The position numbers and the translations under genes are program-made. 7,353 nucleotides of DNA from Acidobacteriota bacterium. Lineage in GTDB: Bacteria; Acidobacteriota; Terriglobia; Acidiferrales; UBA7541. Positions 1 through 5,736 of the stretch are shown piece after piece. Under the pieces are notes generated by a model, which saw only the letters and a list, made by a program, of their open reading frames with translations, had not been told where the DNA came from and did no database searches. Within the stretch, counting starts at the first letter, position 1, and each line of letters starts with the position of its first letter. The stretch covers positions 1 to 7,353 of the forward strand of contig JAGWRH010000340.1 in the NCBI GenBank assembly GCA_028876695.1, read 5' to 3'.

Positions 1-1965
1 CGTCGTGACGATCACTTTCGTCAGTGACGCGACATCGAAAATCGTTTCGGGCGTGACGCGCGCGGATTTGGAAACATAGGTGAGAGCCCCAAACGGACGA
101 ATCGCCAGGTCATTTTTCCATCCGACCGCCAGCACGCCGCCGGGAAAGGCTTGTGCGCTGGCGCCGCGATCAAGCACGCCGTATGCCGGCCTCAGCCGCT
201 CGCATATCGCGCGCGACGCGGGCCTGAGCGCCATCGGAATTGCCGCTCGGCTCAATCCTGCGCCGCGGGCCACTGCGCCAGGAATGTCGACAGGAATTTT
301 TCCGCCGATCGCCGTTTGTCCAAACAGTGCTCGGGCCGCCGCCCTCTGCGCCACGGAATGCGTCGAAAATACGGCCATCCACGTCTTTGCGTTCGGAAAT
401 TGCTCGACCAGATAGGGGCTCCCGAATGCCGCCACCGCTGTGGGTTTCCCAACTGCAATCAACTGATTCACAAACGCGCGCTGGTCCGCTGGGAATCCAA
501 CATGACCCTTGCGGTCGGCCACCCGGACGAACAGCGCGGCGATCGCGGCGTCATACGATTCCGGCGGCGGCAACTTTAGCCTTCCGACTGGCGAAAACTG
601 CGTGTCCGCGCGCAGGACCGAAAGCGAATCGACACGCGGCTGAATTTCAGGTGCGAGTGTTTCGGCCGGGCACGGATCGCGGTCGCCCGCGAGCGCAACG
701 AGTAAAACGCGCAGCGGCCGCGTAGAATCGAGCGGCAACATCATCTGCCGGTCGCGCAGCAGCGTTACGCCACGATCTGCGATCTCTTGCGCTTTTTGTT
801 CAAATTCCGGGTTTCCAAACCGTTCTTTCAGCCTTTCGATCTCAATGAACCGGTCGGTGTTAAGTCGCAACCGAGCCTTCACTTTCAAAATGCGCCGTAC
901 CGATGCGTCGATCCTCGCCAGAGAAATTCGCCCGGACCGTACCGCATCGCCGATGCTCGCGAGCGCCGCATCGGGAACCGGCGGCATCAGAATTACGTCC
1001 GCCCCAGCTTCCGCTGCGCGCACCGCGGCTTCCCCCGGCGAGAAAAGTGCCGTAATGGCGCCCATCTCCATCGCGTCCGTCACGATCAGCCCTTCGAAGT
1101 TCATTTTCTTTCGGAGTAATTCAGTGACGATTTGACGCGACAGCGTGGCTGGAATATTCGCGTCGGACTCAAGCGCCGGCACGGACAAATGTCCCGGCAT
1201 GACCGCACTCACGCCGGCGGCAATCGCCGCGCGGAACGGCAACAGCTCGTTAGTCTCCAGTTCCTCGCAACTCGCTTCCACCACCGGTAGAGCCAGATGC
1301 GAATCGACGTTCACGTTTCCGTGGCCGGGAAAATGCTTCGCCGTCGCGAGCGCGCCGTGTGTTTCGACGCCGCAAATGTACTGTGACACGTATCGCGCTG
1401 TATCTCGCGCATCACCGCCGAACGATCGAAAATTAATGATCGGGTTATCGGGATTGCTGTTCACGTCGGCAACAGGCGCGAAAACCCAATGCACTCCCGC
1501 TTCGCGAGATTCAATCGCGGTAATCTTTGCGGCTTCGAACGCCAGTGTTGGATCTCCGGTTGCCGCGATGGCCATCGGCGCCGGAATCGGCGTACCCTCT
1601 TCGATGCGCATACGCGTGCCAAACTCAACATCCGCGCCGATCAGCAACGGAATTTTCGACCTGCGCTGCAGGTCGTTGATCATCACCGCGGTGGGATAAA
1701 GCTGGCTGCGCCGGATTCCCATCGGGCCGCGCAGTGTGTCGAGAATGAATCCACCGACGTAATTGTCATCCACTTGCCGAATCGTAGACTTGTATTCATC
1801 GCTTCCAGCGGCCTGAAAGCCGCCGAAGAACGGCACCATCAGCATCTGACCGATCTTCTCGCGCAGAGTAAGCTTCGCGAGCGTCCGCTCGACCCACGAA
1901 TGCCCGGCAGCACTCAGCCGATGCCCCGCGAATCGAGCGCTCTTCTTTCGGCCGGCTCCGGGCAT
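1..1965 (-). CDS. GH3 beta-N-acetylhexosaminidase fused to class C beta-lactamase-type serine hydrolase (C-terminus cut by window edge)
   Basis: The reading frame is open from ATG 1965 to the window edge (655 residues seen). Residues about 20-345 form a GH3 barrel. It begins with the family-type stretch WVERTLAKLTLREKIGQM and carries KHFPGHGNVNVDSH at 210-223. D221 and H223 match the Asp-His acid/base dyad that marks NagZ-type N-acetylglucosaminidases, and IVTDAMEM supplies the nucleophile D297. Residues about 395-565 fit the GH3 C-terminal domain. From about 580 the sequence turns into a serine hydrolase of the beta-lactamase/AmpC fold: FPGGVLAVG at 608-616, then SLTK (S647, K650), the SxxK catalytic motif, just before the edge. 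Such fusions are known in Bacteroidota and Acidobacteriota and are thought to act on wall amino sugars or muropeptides; that role is inferred here. No signal peptide is visible. The start was chosen because an earlier in-frame ATG at 2070 lies upstream of the promoter's -10 box and its extra residues are not family-like. The C-terminus is outside the window. Confidence 0.93.
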   Translation of the reverse strand, partial: MPGAGRKKSARFAGHRLSAAGHSWVERTLAKLTLREKIGQMLMVPFFGGFQAAGSDEYKSTIRQVDDNYVGGFILDTLRGPMGIRRSQLYPTAVMINDLQRRSKIPLLIGADVEFGTRMRIEEGTPIPAPMAIAATGDPTLAFEAAKITAIESREAGVHWVFAPVADVNSNPDNPIINFRSFGGDARDTARYVSQYICGVETHGALATAKHFPGHGNVNVDSHLALPVVEASCEELETNELLPFRAAIAAGVSAVMPGHLSVPALESDANIPATLSRQIVTELLRKKMNFEGLIVTDAMEMGAITALFSPGEAAVRAAEAGADVILMPPVPDAALASIGDAVRSGRISLARIDASVRRILKVKARLRLNTDRFIEIERLKERFGNPEFEQKAQEIADRGVTLLRDRQMMLPLDSTRPLRVLLVALAGDRDPCPAETLAPEIQPRVDSLSVLRADTQFSPVGRLKLPPPESYDAAIAALFVRVADRKGHVGFPADQRAFVNQLIAVGKPTAVAAFGSPYLVEQFPNAKTWMAVFSTHSVAQRAAARALFGQTAIGGKIPVDIPGAVARGAGLSRAAIPMALRPASRAICERLRPAYGVLDRGASAQAFPGGVLAVGWKNDLAIRPFGALTYVSKSARVTPETIFDVASLTKVIVTT

Positions 1966-2039
1966 CAGCGAACGTGGCCTTGAAATGACGCGCGCAGTTT
2001 CGCGGCGGAAATGTTCACAGAAACGATTTGCAGTCGCAT
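1965..2039 (-). other. Possible 24-codon leader peptide overlapping the GH3 start
   Basis: A short frame runs from ATG 2037-2039 to a TGA whose last base is the first base of the GH3 ATG (TGATG). It would encode 24 residues beginning MRLQIVSVNIS. Its ATG lies about two bases after the predicted transcription start, so it could be translated leaderless, and stop-start overlap would allow re-initiation into the GH3 gene, which has no good Shine-Dalgarno of its own. Chance is a real alternative because the frame is short. Confidence 0.25.
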
Positions 2040-2047
2040 TTTCGAGC

Positions 2048-2077
2048 AGTATAGAGCACGCGTTTCCCATGCCACAA
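2048..2077 (-). promoter_or_regulatory. Sigma-70-like promoter of the GH3 fusion gene
   Basis: On the minus strand a TATACT box (2048-2053, 5 of 6 to consensus) follows TTGTGG (2072-2077) with an 18-base spacer. The predicted transcription start is near 2041, giving a leader of about 75 bases before ATG 1965. The same TATACT hexamer occurs as the -10 candidate at 4375-4380. This is a pattern match only; no transcript data. Confidence 0.5.
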
Positions 2078-2202
2078 CCGCGCCGGGCGCGAATGTTCCT
2101 TTCGCGTATCCGCGGCTAGACGACAACCACGTCCGGACTCCGCGGCACTAGATATTGGACATTGGCGACTTGCCCGGATTTCGCGCCGGTATATGAACGG
2201 AT

Positions 2203-2208
2203 TACAAT
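2203..2208 (+). promoter_or_regulatory. Candidate -10 box for the helical-repeat gene
   Basis: TACAAT (5 of 6 to consensus) ends nine bases before ATG 2218. It is followed by CGC, the same nine-base string (TACAATCGC) found at the methyltransferase promoter at 5711-5719. The -35 region (TTCGCG, 2180-2185) is poor. If used, transcription would start within a few bases of the ATG, so the message would be nearly leaderless, which fits the absence of a Shine-Dalgarno sequence. An alternative weak pair is TTGCCC (2170-2175) with TATGAA (2192-2197). Confidence 0.35.
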
Positions 2209-2217
2209 CGCTCAAGA

Positions 2218-3066
2218 ATGGACGCGAAGAAGCAGAACACAGGGGCAGTCATCAACTCTCGAGAGACGGATGCCGCGCCTTCGGCGCCTGTAGTCAACGC
2301 AGATCGAGCCCGTTCTGCCTCCGCGGAAGAACTGAAATTGCTGCTGTACGACCCGCGCGAAGAAATTCTTCTGGCCCTGCTTGAAAATCCGAAGCTGGAA
2401 GACGCGCACGTCACCACCCTCCTTGGCCGCGCCGATCTCACCGCAAACGTCATCGTGACGGTTGCAGGCAACGCAAAATGGCACGCGCGCGAAAGCATCC
2501 GCCTGGCGCTGGCACGCCATCCACGCACGCCAAAACGCATCGCGCTTTCCGCGCTGCGCCAACTTTTCCTATTCGATCTCGCGCGGCTCAGTTTGCTGCC
2601 TTCGGCTCCGGCAGATGTGCGCCGAGCCGCCGAGGAAATGATCCTTGGGCGCGCACCGCACCTGCCGGTCGGCGAAAAATTGACGCTCGCGCGCCGCGGC
2701 CCCGCGCGTGTGGCCGGTGCCCTCCTGGCGGAAGGCCACCCTCAGGCCATCAAGCTCGCGCTCGACAACGCGTTCCTCACCGAAAGCCAGGTTCTGAAGG
2801 TGCTCGCGACGCCAGGCGTGCACGAGCGCGTCGTGGCGGCCATCGCGCAGCATCGCAAATGGTCACACATGTATAGCGTTCGCGTCGCGCTCATCCGCAA
2901 CGCCTCCGCGCCCGCACAGCACGTTCTGGCGATTCTTCCCGATCTGACGCTACGCGATCTCAAGGACCTCGCCGGACTCGAAAGCCTGGCGCCTCATGTG
3001 CGAAAATATATCGAGAAGGAACTGCGGCGCCGGTCCGAAAAGGCGGAAAATCGCGCGCAGCGTTAA
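2218..3066 (+). CDS. Alpha-helical repeat protein (HEAT/LRV-like), function unknown
   Basis: A 282-residue protein without signal peptide or membrane segment, so probably cytoplasmic. After a polar N-terminus (1-35) it is built of short amphipathic helices rich in Leu, Ala and Arg, resembling HEAT or leucine-rich-variant repeats. Residues 53-124 and 180-251 align without gaps; I count 22 identities in 72 positions, including a shared KW (87-88 and 214-215), SxR, AL.R and a closing DL..L. This indicates an internal duplication around a central linker (roughly 125-179) that contains LARRGPARVAGALLAEG. The C-terminus is a charged helix (KYIEKELRRRSEK). Proteins of this look recur in acidobacterial genomes as hypothetical proteins; such folds usually bind proteins or nucleic acids, but no partner can be named. 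ATG 2218 was chosen because the repeat region follows directly; no clear Shine-Dalgarno is seen. It heads a likely transcript with the membrane-protein gene 21 bases downstream. Confidence 0.85.
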   Translation: MDAKKQNTGAVINSRETDAAPSAPVVNADRARSASAEELKLLLYDPREEILLALLENPKLEDAHVTTLLGRADLTANVIVTVAGNAKWHARESIRLALARHPRTPKRIALSALRQLFLFDLARLSLLPSAPADVRRAAEEMILGRAPHLPVGEKLTLARRGPARVAGALLAEGHPQAIKLALDNAFLTESQVLKVLATPGVHERVVAAIAQHRKWSHMYSVRVALIRNASAPAQHVLAILPDLTLRDLKDLAGLESLAPHVRKYIEKELRRRSEKAENRAQR

Positions 3067-3073
3067 TTTACGC

Positions 3074-3083
3074 GGGAGCGGAG
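3074..3083 (+). promoter_or_regulatory. Ribosome-binding site deciding a GTG start
   Basis: GGGAG (3074-3078) and GGAG (3080-3083) lie 9 and 4 bases before GTG 3088. They support that non-ATG codon as the start and lie in the short gap after the repeat gene, consistent with co-transcription. Confidence 0.55.
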
Positions 3084-3087
3084 ATTC

Positions 3088-3396
3088 GTGGCCAATAAAT
3101 CGAAGCAGCTCGCGTGGATCATCGGACTCGGCGCGGCGATCTTCATTGCCATCCTGGTGTATTCCTCGTTCCAAGCGACGCGCGACGAATATGAAGTGTG
3201 CATGGCCTTTAACGGAAATTCGCATTGCGCTTCCGCTTCCGGCACGAATTACGAAGACGCCGTGCGCAGCGCTCAGCAGATCGATTGCGAGCTGCTGGCC
3301 AACGGTCGCGACCAGAACATGGCCTGCCTCGGCCGGCAGCCGACCAGCATTCGACACGTAACCGGCCGGGGTTCTCAGCAGCCGGTCGCGCAGTAG
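3088..3396 (+). CDS. Small single-span membrane protein with four conserved-looking cysteines
   Basis: A 102-residue protein starting at GTG with a good Shine-Dalgarno. Residues about 8-28 (LAWIIGLGAAIFIAILVYSSF) form one membrane span after a short basic N-terminus (KSK). This looks like an uncleaved anchor, placing the rest outside the cytoplasm. The outer part has cysteines at 38, 47, 67 and 80, spaced 9, 20 and 13, enough for two disulfides. YEVCMAF, HCASASG and IDCELLANGRDQNMACL are the likely core; the last 20 residues are polar and probably disordered. The segment NYEDAVRSAQQIDCELL looks helical. I do not recognise a named family, though small proteins of this form seem common in Acidobacteriota. 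It follows the helical-repeat gene by 21 bases. Confidence 0.82.
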   Translation: MANKSKQLAWIIGLGAAIFIAILVYSSFQATRDEYEVCMAFNGNSHCASASGTNYEDAVRSAQQIDCELLANGRDQNMACLGRQPTSIRHVTGRGSQQPVAQ

Positions 3397-3502
3397 ATCC
3401 TTACGAACAGGCATCCTGGCGAACCGATCCCCTCGACTTGGTATCTAATATACGAGTGGCGCCGGCGGGGCTGCGGTGGGCCCGGCCCATTCATCGATTG
3501 TT

Positions 3503-3508
3503 AGGGGG
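3503..3508 (+). promoter_or_regulatory. Ribosome-binding site for the Zn-ribbon membrane protein
   Basis: AGGGGG lies 10 bases before GTG 3519 and 16 before the in-frame ATG 3525. The spacing favours the GTG. Confidence 0.45.
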
Positions 3509-3518
3509 CAATTCACGC

Positions 3519-4112
3519 GTGGACATGACCCGATGCCTGAACTGCGGGTCCGAACGGGATGCCGACGTCTGCGATTATTGCGGCCTGAATTCCGCGGCCG
3601 CCGAATTTTCTCTGCGTAAAAAACTGCTCAATCGCACCGCGATTTTTCTGGTCGGCGCGATCCTGTTCGTCGCCGCCACCGGCATGTATGCCGCGCTCGA
3701 CTCGGACGAGATGTTGATCTTCGGCGGCATCTTGTTTTTCGCCGCGCTCGCGCTGGCGATCGTCGTGGAGCGGCGTGCCGTGCGCCATGCCGAAACGGAA
3801 GCGCTCAAGCGCGTGTATTACGGTCTGATCCCTGTGCCCTGGATTTTGGGCGCGCTGCTCATGGCCAATGGCGCGCTCGATGCTTCTGCTCCGCACATCG
3901 AGGAGACGCGGGTGGTGAGCAAATTTTCCATGCGAGGCCCGGTGCCCAGCCGGCGATTGATCGTGCGCTCCTGGCGCGAAGGTCACTGGGTGGAGCGCCT
4001 CCCCGTTACTTTCGCCGATTTCGATCGCTTCAATCGCGGCGACGCTATCGAAGTCAAGGTGAAAGACGGCCTCACCGATATTCCGTGGGTCGAAAGCGTG
4101 TCGCATCCGTAA
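3519..4112 (+). CDS. Zn-ribbon membrane protein, function unknown
   Basis: A 197-residue protein when read from GTG 3519; ATG 3525 would shorten it by two residues. The N-terminus carries a zinc ribbon, CLNC (C6, C9) and CDYC (C18, C21), followed by G22. A basic stretch (SLRKKLLNR) then precedes three hydrophobic segments at about 38-60, 65-83 and 101-119, separated by short acidic and basic loops. The C-terminal 75 residues are soluble and predicted mostly beta: RLIVRSWREGHWVERLPVTF, then FNRGDAIEVKVKDG. Zinc-ribbon plus membrane-helix proteins are common and mostly uncharacterised. The frame extends further upstream, but that part overlaps the previous gene and lacks family-like sequence. 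It lies 122 bases after the cysteine membrane-protein gene in the same direction; a weak -10-like TATACG at 3449-3454 might give it its own promoter, otherwise it is read through. The stop is directly followed by another TAA-like context. Confidence 0.85.
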   Translation: MDMTRCLNCGSERDADVCDYCGLNSAAAEFSLRKKLLNRTAIFLVGAILFVAATGMYAALDSDEMLIFGGILFFAALALAIVVERRAVRHAETEALKRVYYGLIPVPWILGALLMANGALDASAPHIEETRVVSKFSMRGPVPSRRLIVRSWREGHWVERLPVTFADFDRFNRGDAIEVKVKDGLTDIPWVESVSHP

Positions 4113-4134
4113 TAATGTCTCTGCGATTGTGAAG

Positions 4135-4148
4135 GTGATGTCCATCAC
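4135..4148. repeat. 14-base inverted repeat
   Basis: GTGATG and CATCAC are perfect six-base arms around a two-base centre (TC), 23 bases after the stop of the Zn-ribbon gene. The form fits an operator-type dyad rather than a terminator, since no T-run follows. A dyad of this size can occur by chance. Confidence 0.3.
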
Positions 4149-4179
4149 GATCTCTCGCTGATGCCCATCAACGCCGCAT

Positions 4180-4290
4180 CTACCCCAACAGTGCGATCTT
4201 CTTCCCGGTTAGCAAGCCGATGCCAATGCCGGCCAATCCGCCGGGCATCACGATCCGGCTGTTGACCACCGCCGACGTGTCCGCGGTCGT
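4180..4290 (-). other. Possible C-terminal gene remnant or tiny glycine-rich peptide
   Basis: On the minus strand a frame ending in TAG (4180-4182) reads VVNSRIVMPGGLAGIGIG and then LLTGKKIALLG. From the only GTG (4267-4269) it has 29 codons, of which I count 25 with G or C in the third position, as in a real coding frame here. The glycine spacing resembles a membrane glycine zipper. There is no ATG giving a longer product, no Shine-Dalgarno, and I recognise no family. It may be the end of a deleted gene or simply chance. Confidence 0.2.
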
Positions 4291-4374
4291 GGGGCGTGGA
4301 GGAACGCGCCTATCCTGACCAGCTCGCGTGCTCCCGACCAAGGCCTCCCGATTTTCCTCTAAACTTTCTGCGCG

Positions 4375-4415
4375 TATACTCCACCCCTAGGTGTCGAGTT
4401 CAGTCCGCTTGGAGG
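4375..4415 (+). promoter_or_regulatory. Promoter -10 box and Shine-Dalgarno of the TonB_C-DUF2059 gene
   Basis: TATACT at 4375-4380 matches five of six -10 positions; the -35 (TTTTCC, 4352-4357, 17-base spacer) is poor. The predicted transcript start near 4387 gives a leader of about 35 bases. GGAGG (4411-4415) sits six bases before ATG 4422 and fixes the start. Confidence 0.55.
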
Positions 4416-4421
4416 TGCCCG

Positions 4422-5435
4422 ATGCGCGTGCGTTCCCTAGCGATCCCTTTCCCGCTGTTCCGAAGCCCCCTGGCCATCCTCCTCGCCTCGATGGCATTCG
4501 CTTGGCTGGCCTTTTTATCGCCCGCCAGCGCGCAGACTTCCTCCGGCTCGCCGAATGGAGAAATCCCGGGTGAAATGGCGCCCCGTCCGGCTCGCGTGAC
4601 CATCAACGGAAACACCATGGCCGCTCGCGTCACAGTTTTTGTTCCGCCATCCTATCCACACGATCTGCAGGATTCACGCGTCGCGGGCACCGTGATTCTC
4701 CGTGCCGTCATAGCCAAAGACGGCTCGGTCAAGGAAGCCCTGCCCCTTTCGGGCCCCCAGCAGCTCTACAAAGCCGCGACGGACGCTGTGAAGCAATGGC
4801 GCTATCAGCCGACCGTCGTCGAAGGCGTGCCCGTCGAAGTCTCCACCACCATCAATATCGAATTCACTCCCGGCAAGCCGCCGCGTTACGAACAGCAGGG
4901 CGCGGCGATGCCTCAAACCGCCGCGGCCATGGATCCGCGGTACCGCGCCGATATCCTGCGCCTGATCGAAGCCACCCACCTGAAGGAAACCATGCGCGAC
5001 TACGGCCACCAGATGATGGAAACTTTGCGCCCGTCGATCGAAGATTCGCTGCCCGGAATCGACAATCGCAAGCAAATCGTCAGCGAAGTGGAAAAGAAGA
5101 TGATGGACGCGCTCGAATCTCAAGCCGCCACCGATCAGATCATCATGGTCTATGCGAAATACCTCTCGGACGATGACGTTAAAGGTGCCGTGGCTTTTTA
5201 CGAATCCCCCGCTGGGCAGCGGTTCAATTCCATATCCACGCAAATGGAGGACGATCTCTCGCAATCCGGCGAGCAGTTCACCATGCAAAACCTCGATCTG
5301 ATCCTGAAAGGGCTCTGCACCACGCATCCCGAGCTTCGGGGCAAAGCCGATTTCTGCCAGAAGGACTCGCATCAGCACAGCGCATTTCAGTCGCCGCGCG
5401 CGCCAGGACGCACGCACGGAGTCGGCGGCAACTAG
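4422..5435 (+). CDS. Secreted TonB C-terminal-like domain / DUF2059 fusion protein
   Basis: A 337-residue protein starting at ATG 4422 behind a strong Shine-Dalgarno. Residues 1-37 are a signal peptide: basic MRVR, a hydrophobic core around 17-33, then SPASA with likely cleavage before Q38. Residues about 70-150 match the TonB C-terminal fold: PPSYPHDLQ, GTVILRAVIAKDGSVKEA, and the hallmark WRYQP (126-130) before a closing beta-strand TTINIEF. Residues about 174-295 match DUF2059: DILRLIEATHLKETM and the signature YLSDDDVKGAVAFYESPAGQRF at 247-268. There is no membrane anchor or Pro-rich spacer as in a true TonB, so it is unlikely to energise transporters; it is probably periplasmic. The function of DUF2059 is not known. 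C297 and C312 flank the end of the domain and could pair. The last 25 residues are polar and low in structure. The gene appears to be monocistronic. Confidence 0.9.
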   Translation: MRVRSLAIPFPLFRSPLAILLASMAFAWLAFLSPASAQTSSGSPNGEIPGEMAPRPARVTINGNTMAARVTVFVPPSYPHDLQDSRVAGTVILRAVIAKDGSVKEALPLSGPQQLYKAATDAVKQWRYQPTVVEGVPVEVSTTINIEFTPGKPPRYEQQGAAMPQTAAAMDPRYRADILRLIEATHLKETMRDYGHQMMETLRPSIEDSLPGIDNRKQIVSEVEKKMMDALESQAATDQIIMVYAKYLSDDDVKGAVAFYESPAGQRFNSISTQMEDDLSQSGEQFTMQNLDLILKGLCTTHPELRGKADFCQKDSHQHSAFQSPRAPGRTHGVGGN

Positions 5436-5507
5436 CGCGTCCCAAGCGGCCGGAGCCCTCGCGGAAGGCCGGGCCTGCGATCGTGCTCTGCTGGCGCGAT
5501 GGGTGAA

Positions 5508-5669
5508 CTAGTAGTGGAATGTCACGGCTATTCCGGTCGACAAAATCGCGTCGTTCGACTTTGTTCCGGGAATCGGCGGGTTCGAAACGTAAAGGTCATT
5601 CAAGCTGATCTGCCATGAAGGCCGGCTGCGGATCCTCGTATTCGCGTCCCCCGCCAGCGTGAAACCGTT
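5508..5669 (-). pseudogene. Orphaned C-terminus of an outer-membrane beta-barrel (DUF481-like)
   Basis: A minus-strand frame ending at TAG 5508-5510 reads FTLAGDANTRI, SWQISLNDLYVSNPPIPGTK, SNDAILSTGIAVTFHY. Alternating polar and hydrophobic residues, paired strands joined by a loop rich in Asn and Pro, and a terminal aromatic residue are typical of the last strands of an outer-membrane beta-barrel; the wording resembles DUF481 (YdiY-like) C-termini. Upstream of about 5669 the frame stays open but its sequence is just the antisense of the methyltransferase start and shows no barrel character in any minus frame I read. The gene therefore seems to have lost its 5' part, with the break near the methyltransferase promoter. 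The family assignment is from memory of the pattern and is moderate. Confidence 0.5.
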
Positions 5670-5707
5670 CCGTCGCGGCCAAACGGCCAAACCGCGAAAT
5701 AGCCGCG

Positions 5708-5716
5708 TGCTACAAT
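5708..5716 (+). promoter_or_regulatory. Extended -10 promoter of the methyltransferase
   Basis: TGC followed by TACAAT (5711-5716) forms an extended -10 element, which can work without a good -35 (CAAACC at 5688-5693 is poor). Transcription would start near 5723, about 14 bases before ATG 5737. It supports that start over a GTG at 5659, which lies upstream of the promoter. Confidence 0.5.
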
Positions 5717-5736
5717 CGCGTTCGCTTACTGCATCC

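Larger units (their letters stand above)
4113..4421. other. Intergenic stretch between Zn-ribbon gene and TonB_C-DUF2059 gene
   Basis: No plus-strand gene is seen in these 309 bases. They hold a 14-base dyad (4135-4148), a minus-strand coding-like trace ending at 4180, the -10 box at 4375-4380 and the ribosome-binding site at 4411-4415. No convincing terminator with a T-run follows the upstream gene. A longer plus frame beginning at ATG 4296 is in frame with the downstream gene, but it is rejected because it starts before the promoter and would bury the signal peptide. Confidence 0.6.

Noticed and set aside
1145..1699. Plus-strand open frame of 184 codons
   Set aside because: It is the antisense of the GH3 catalytic domain; the minus strand reads the diagnostic KHFPGHG and TDAMEM motifs in the same place.
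1966..2070. Earlier in-frame ATG at 2070 for the GH3 fusion
   Set aside because: It lies upstream of the TATACT box, adds Cys- and Arg-rich residues unlike the family, and forms no signal peptide.
2110..2160. Repeated CCGCGGC plus TAGA strings in the divergent intergenic region
   Set aside because: Only two short imperfect copies about 37 bases apart; not enough to call a repeat or operator.
3513..4148. Minus-strand open frame of 211 codons
   Set aside because: It is antisense to the Zn-ribbon membrane protein, rich in His, Arg and Asp in a pattern typical of shadow frames, with no domain.
4296..4421. N-terminal extension of the TonB_C-DUF2059 protein
   Set aside because: It starts before the -10 box and would put 42 polar residues ahead of an obvious signal peptide; ATG 4422 has a strong Shine-Dalgarno.
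4674..5417. Minus-strand open frame of 247 codons
   Set aside because: It is a shadow of the TonB_C-DUF2059 gene; the plus frame has a signal peptide and recognised domains.
5447..5471. Hairpin CGGCC / GGCCG after the TonB_C-DUF2059 gene as terminator
   Set aside because: The stem is five bases with a long loop and no T-run follows; GC-rich DNA gives such pairs often.
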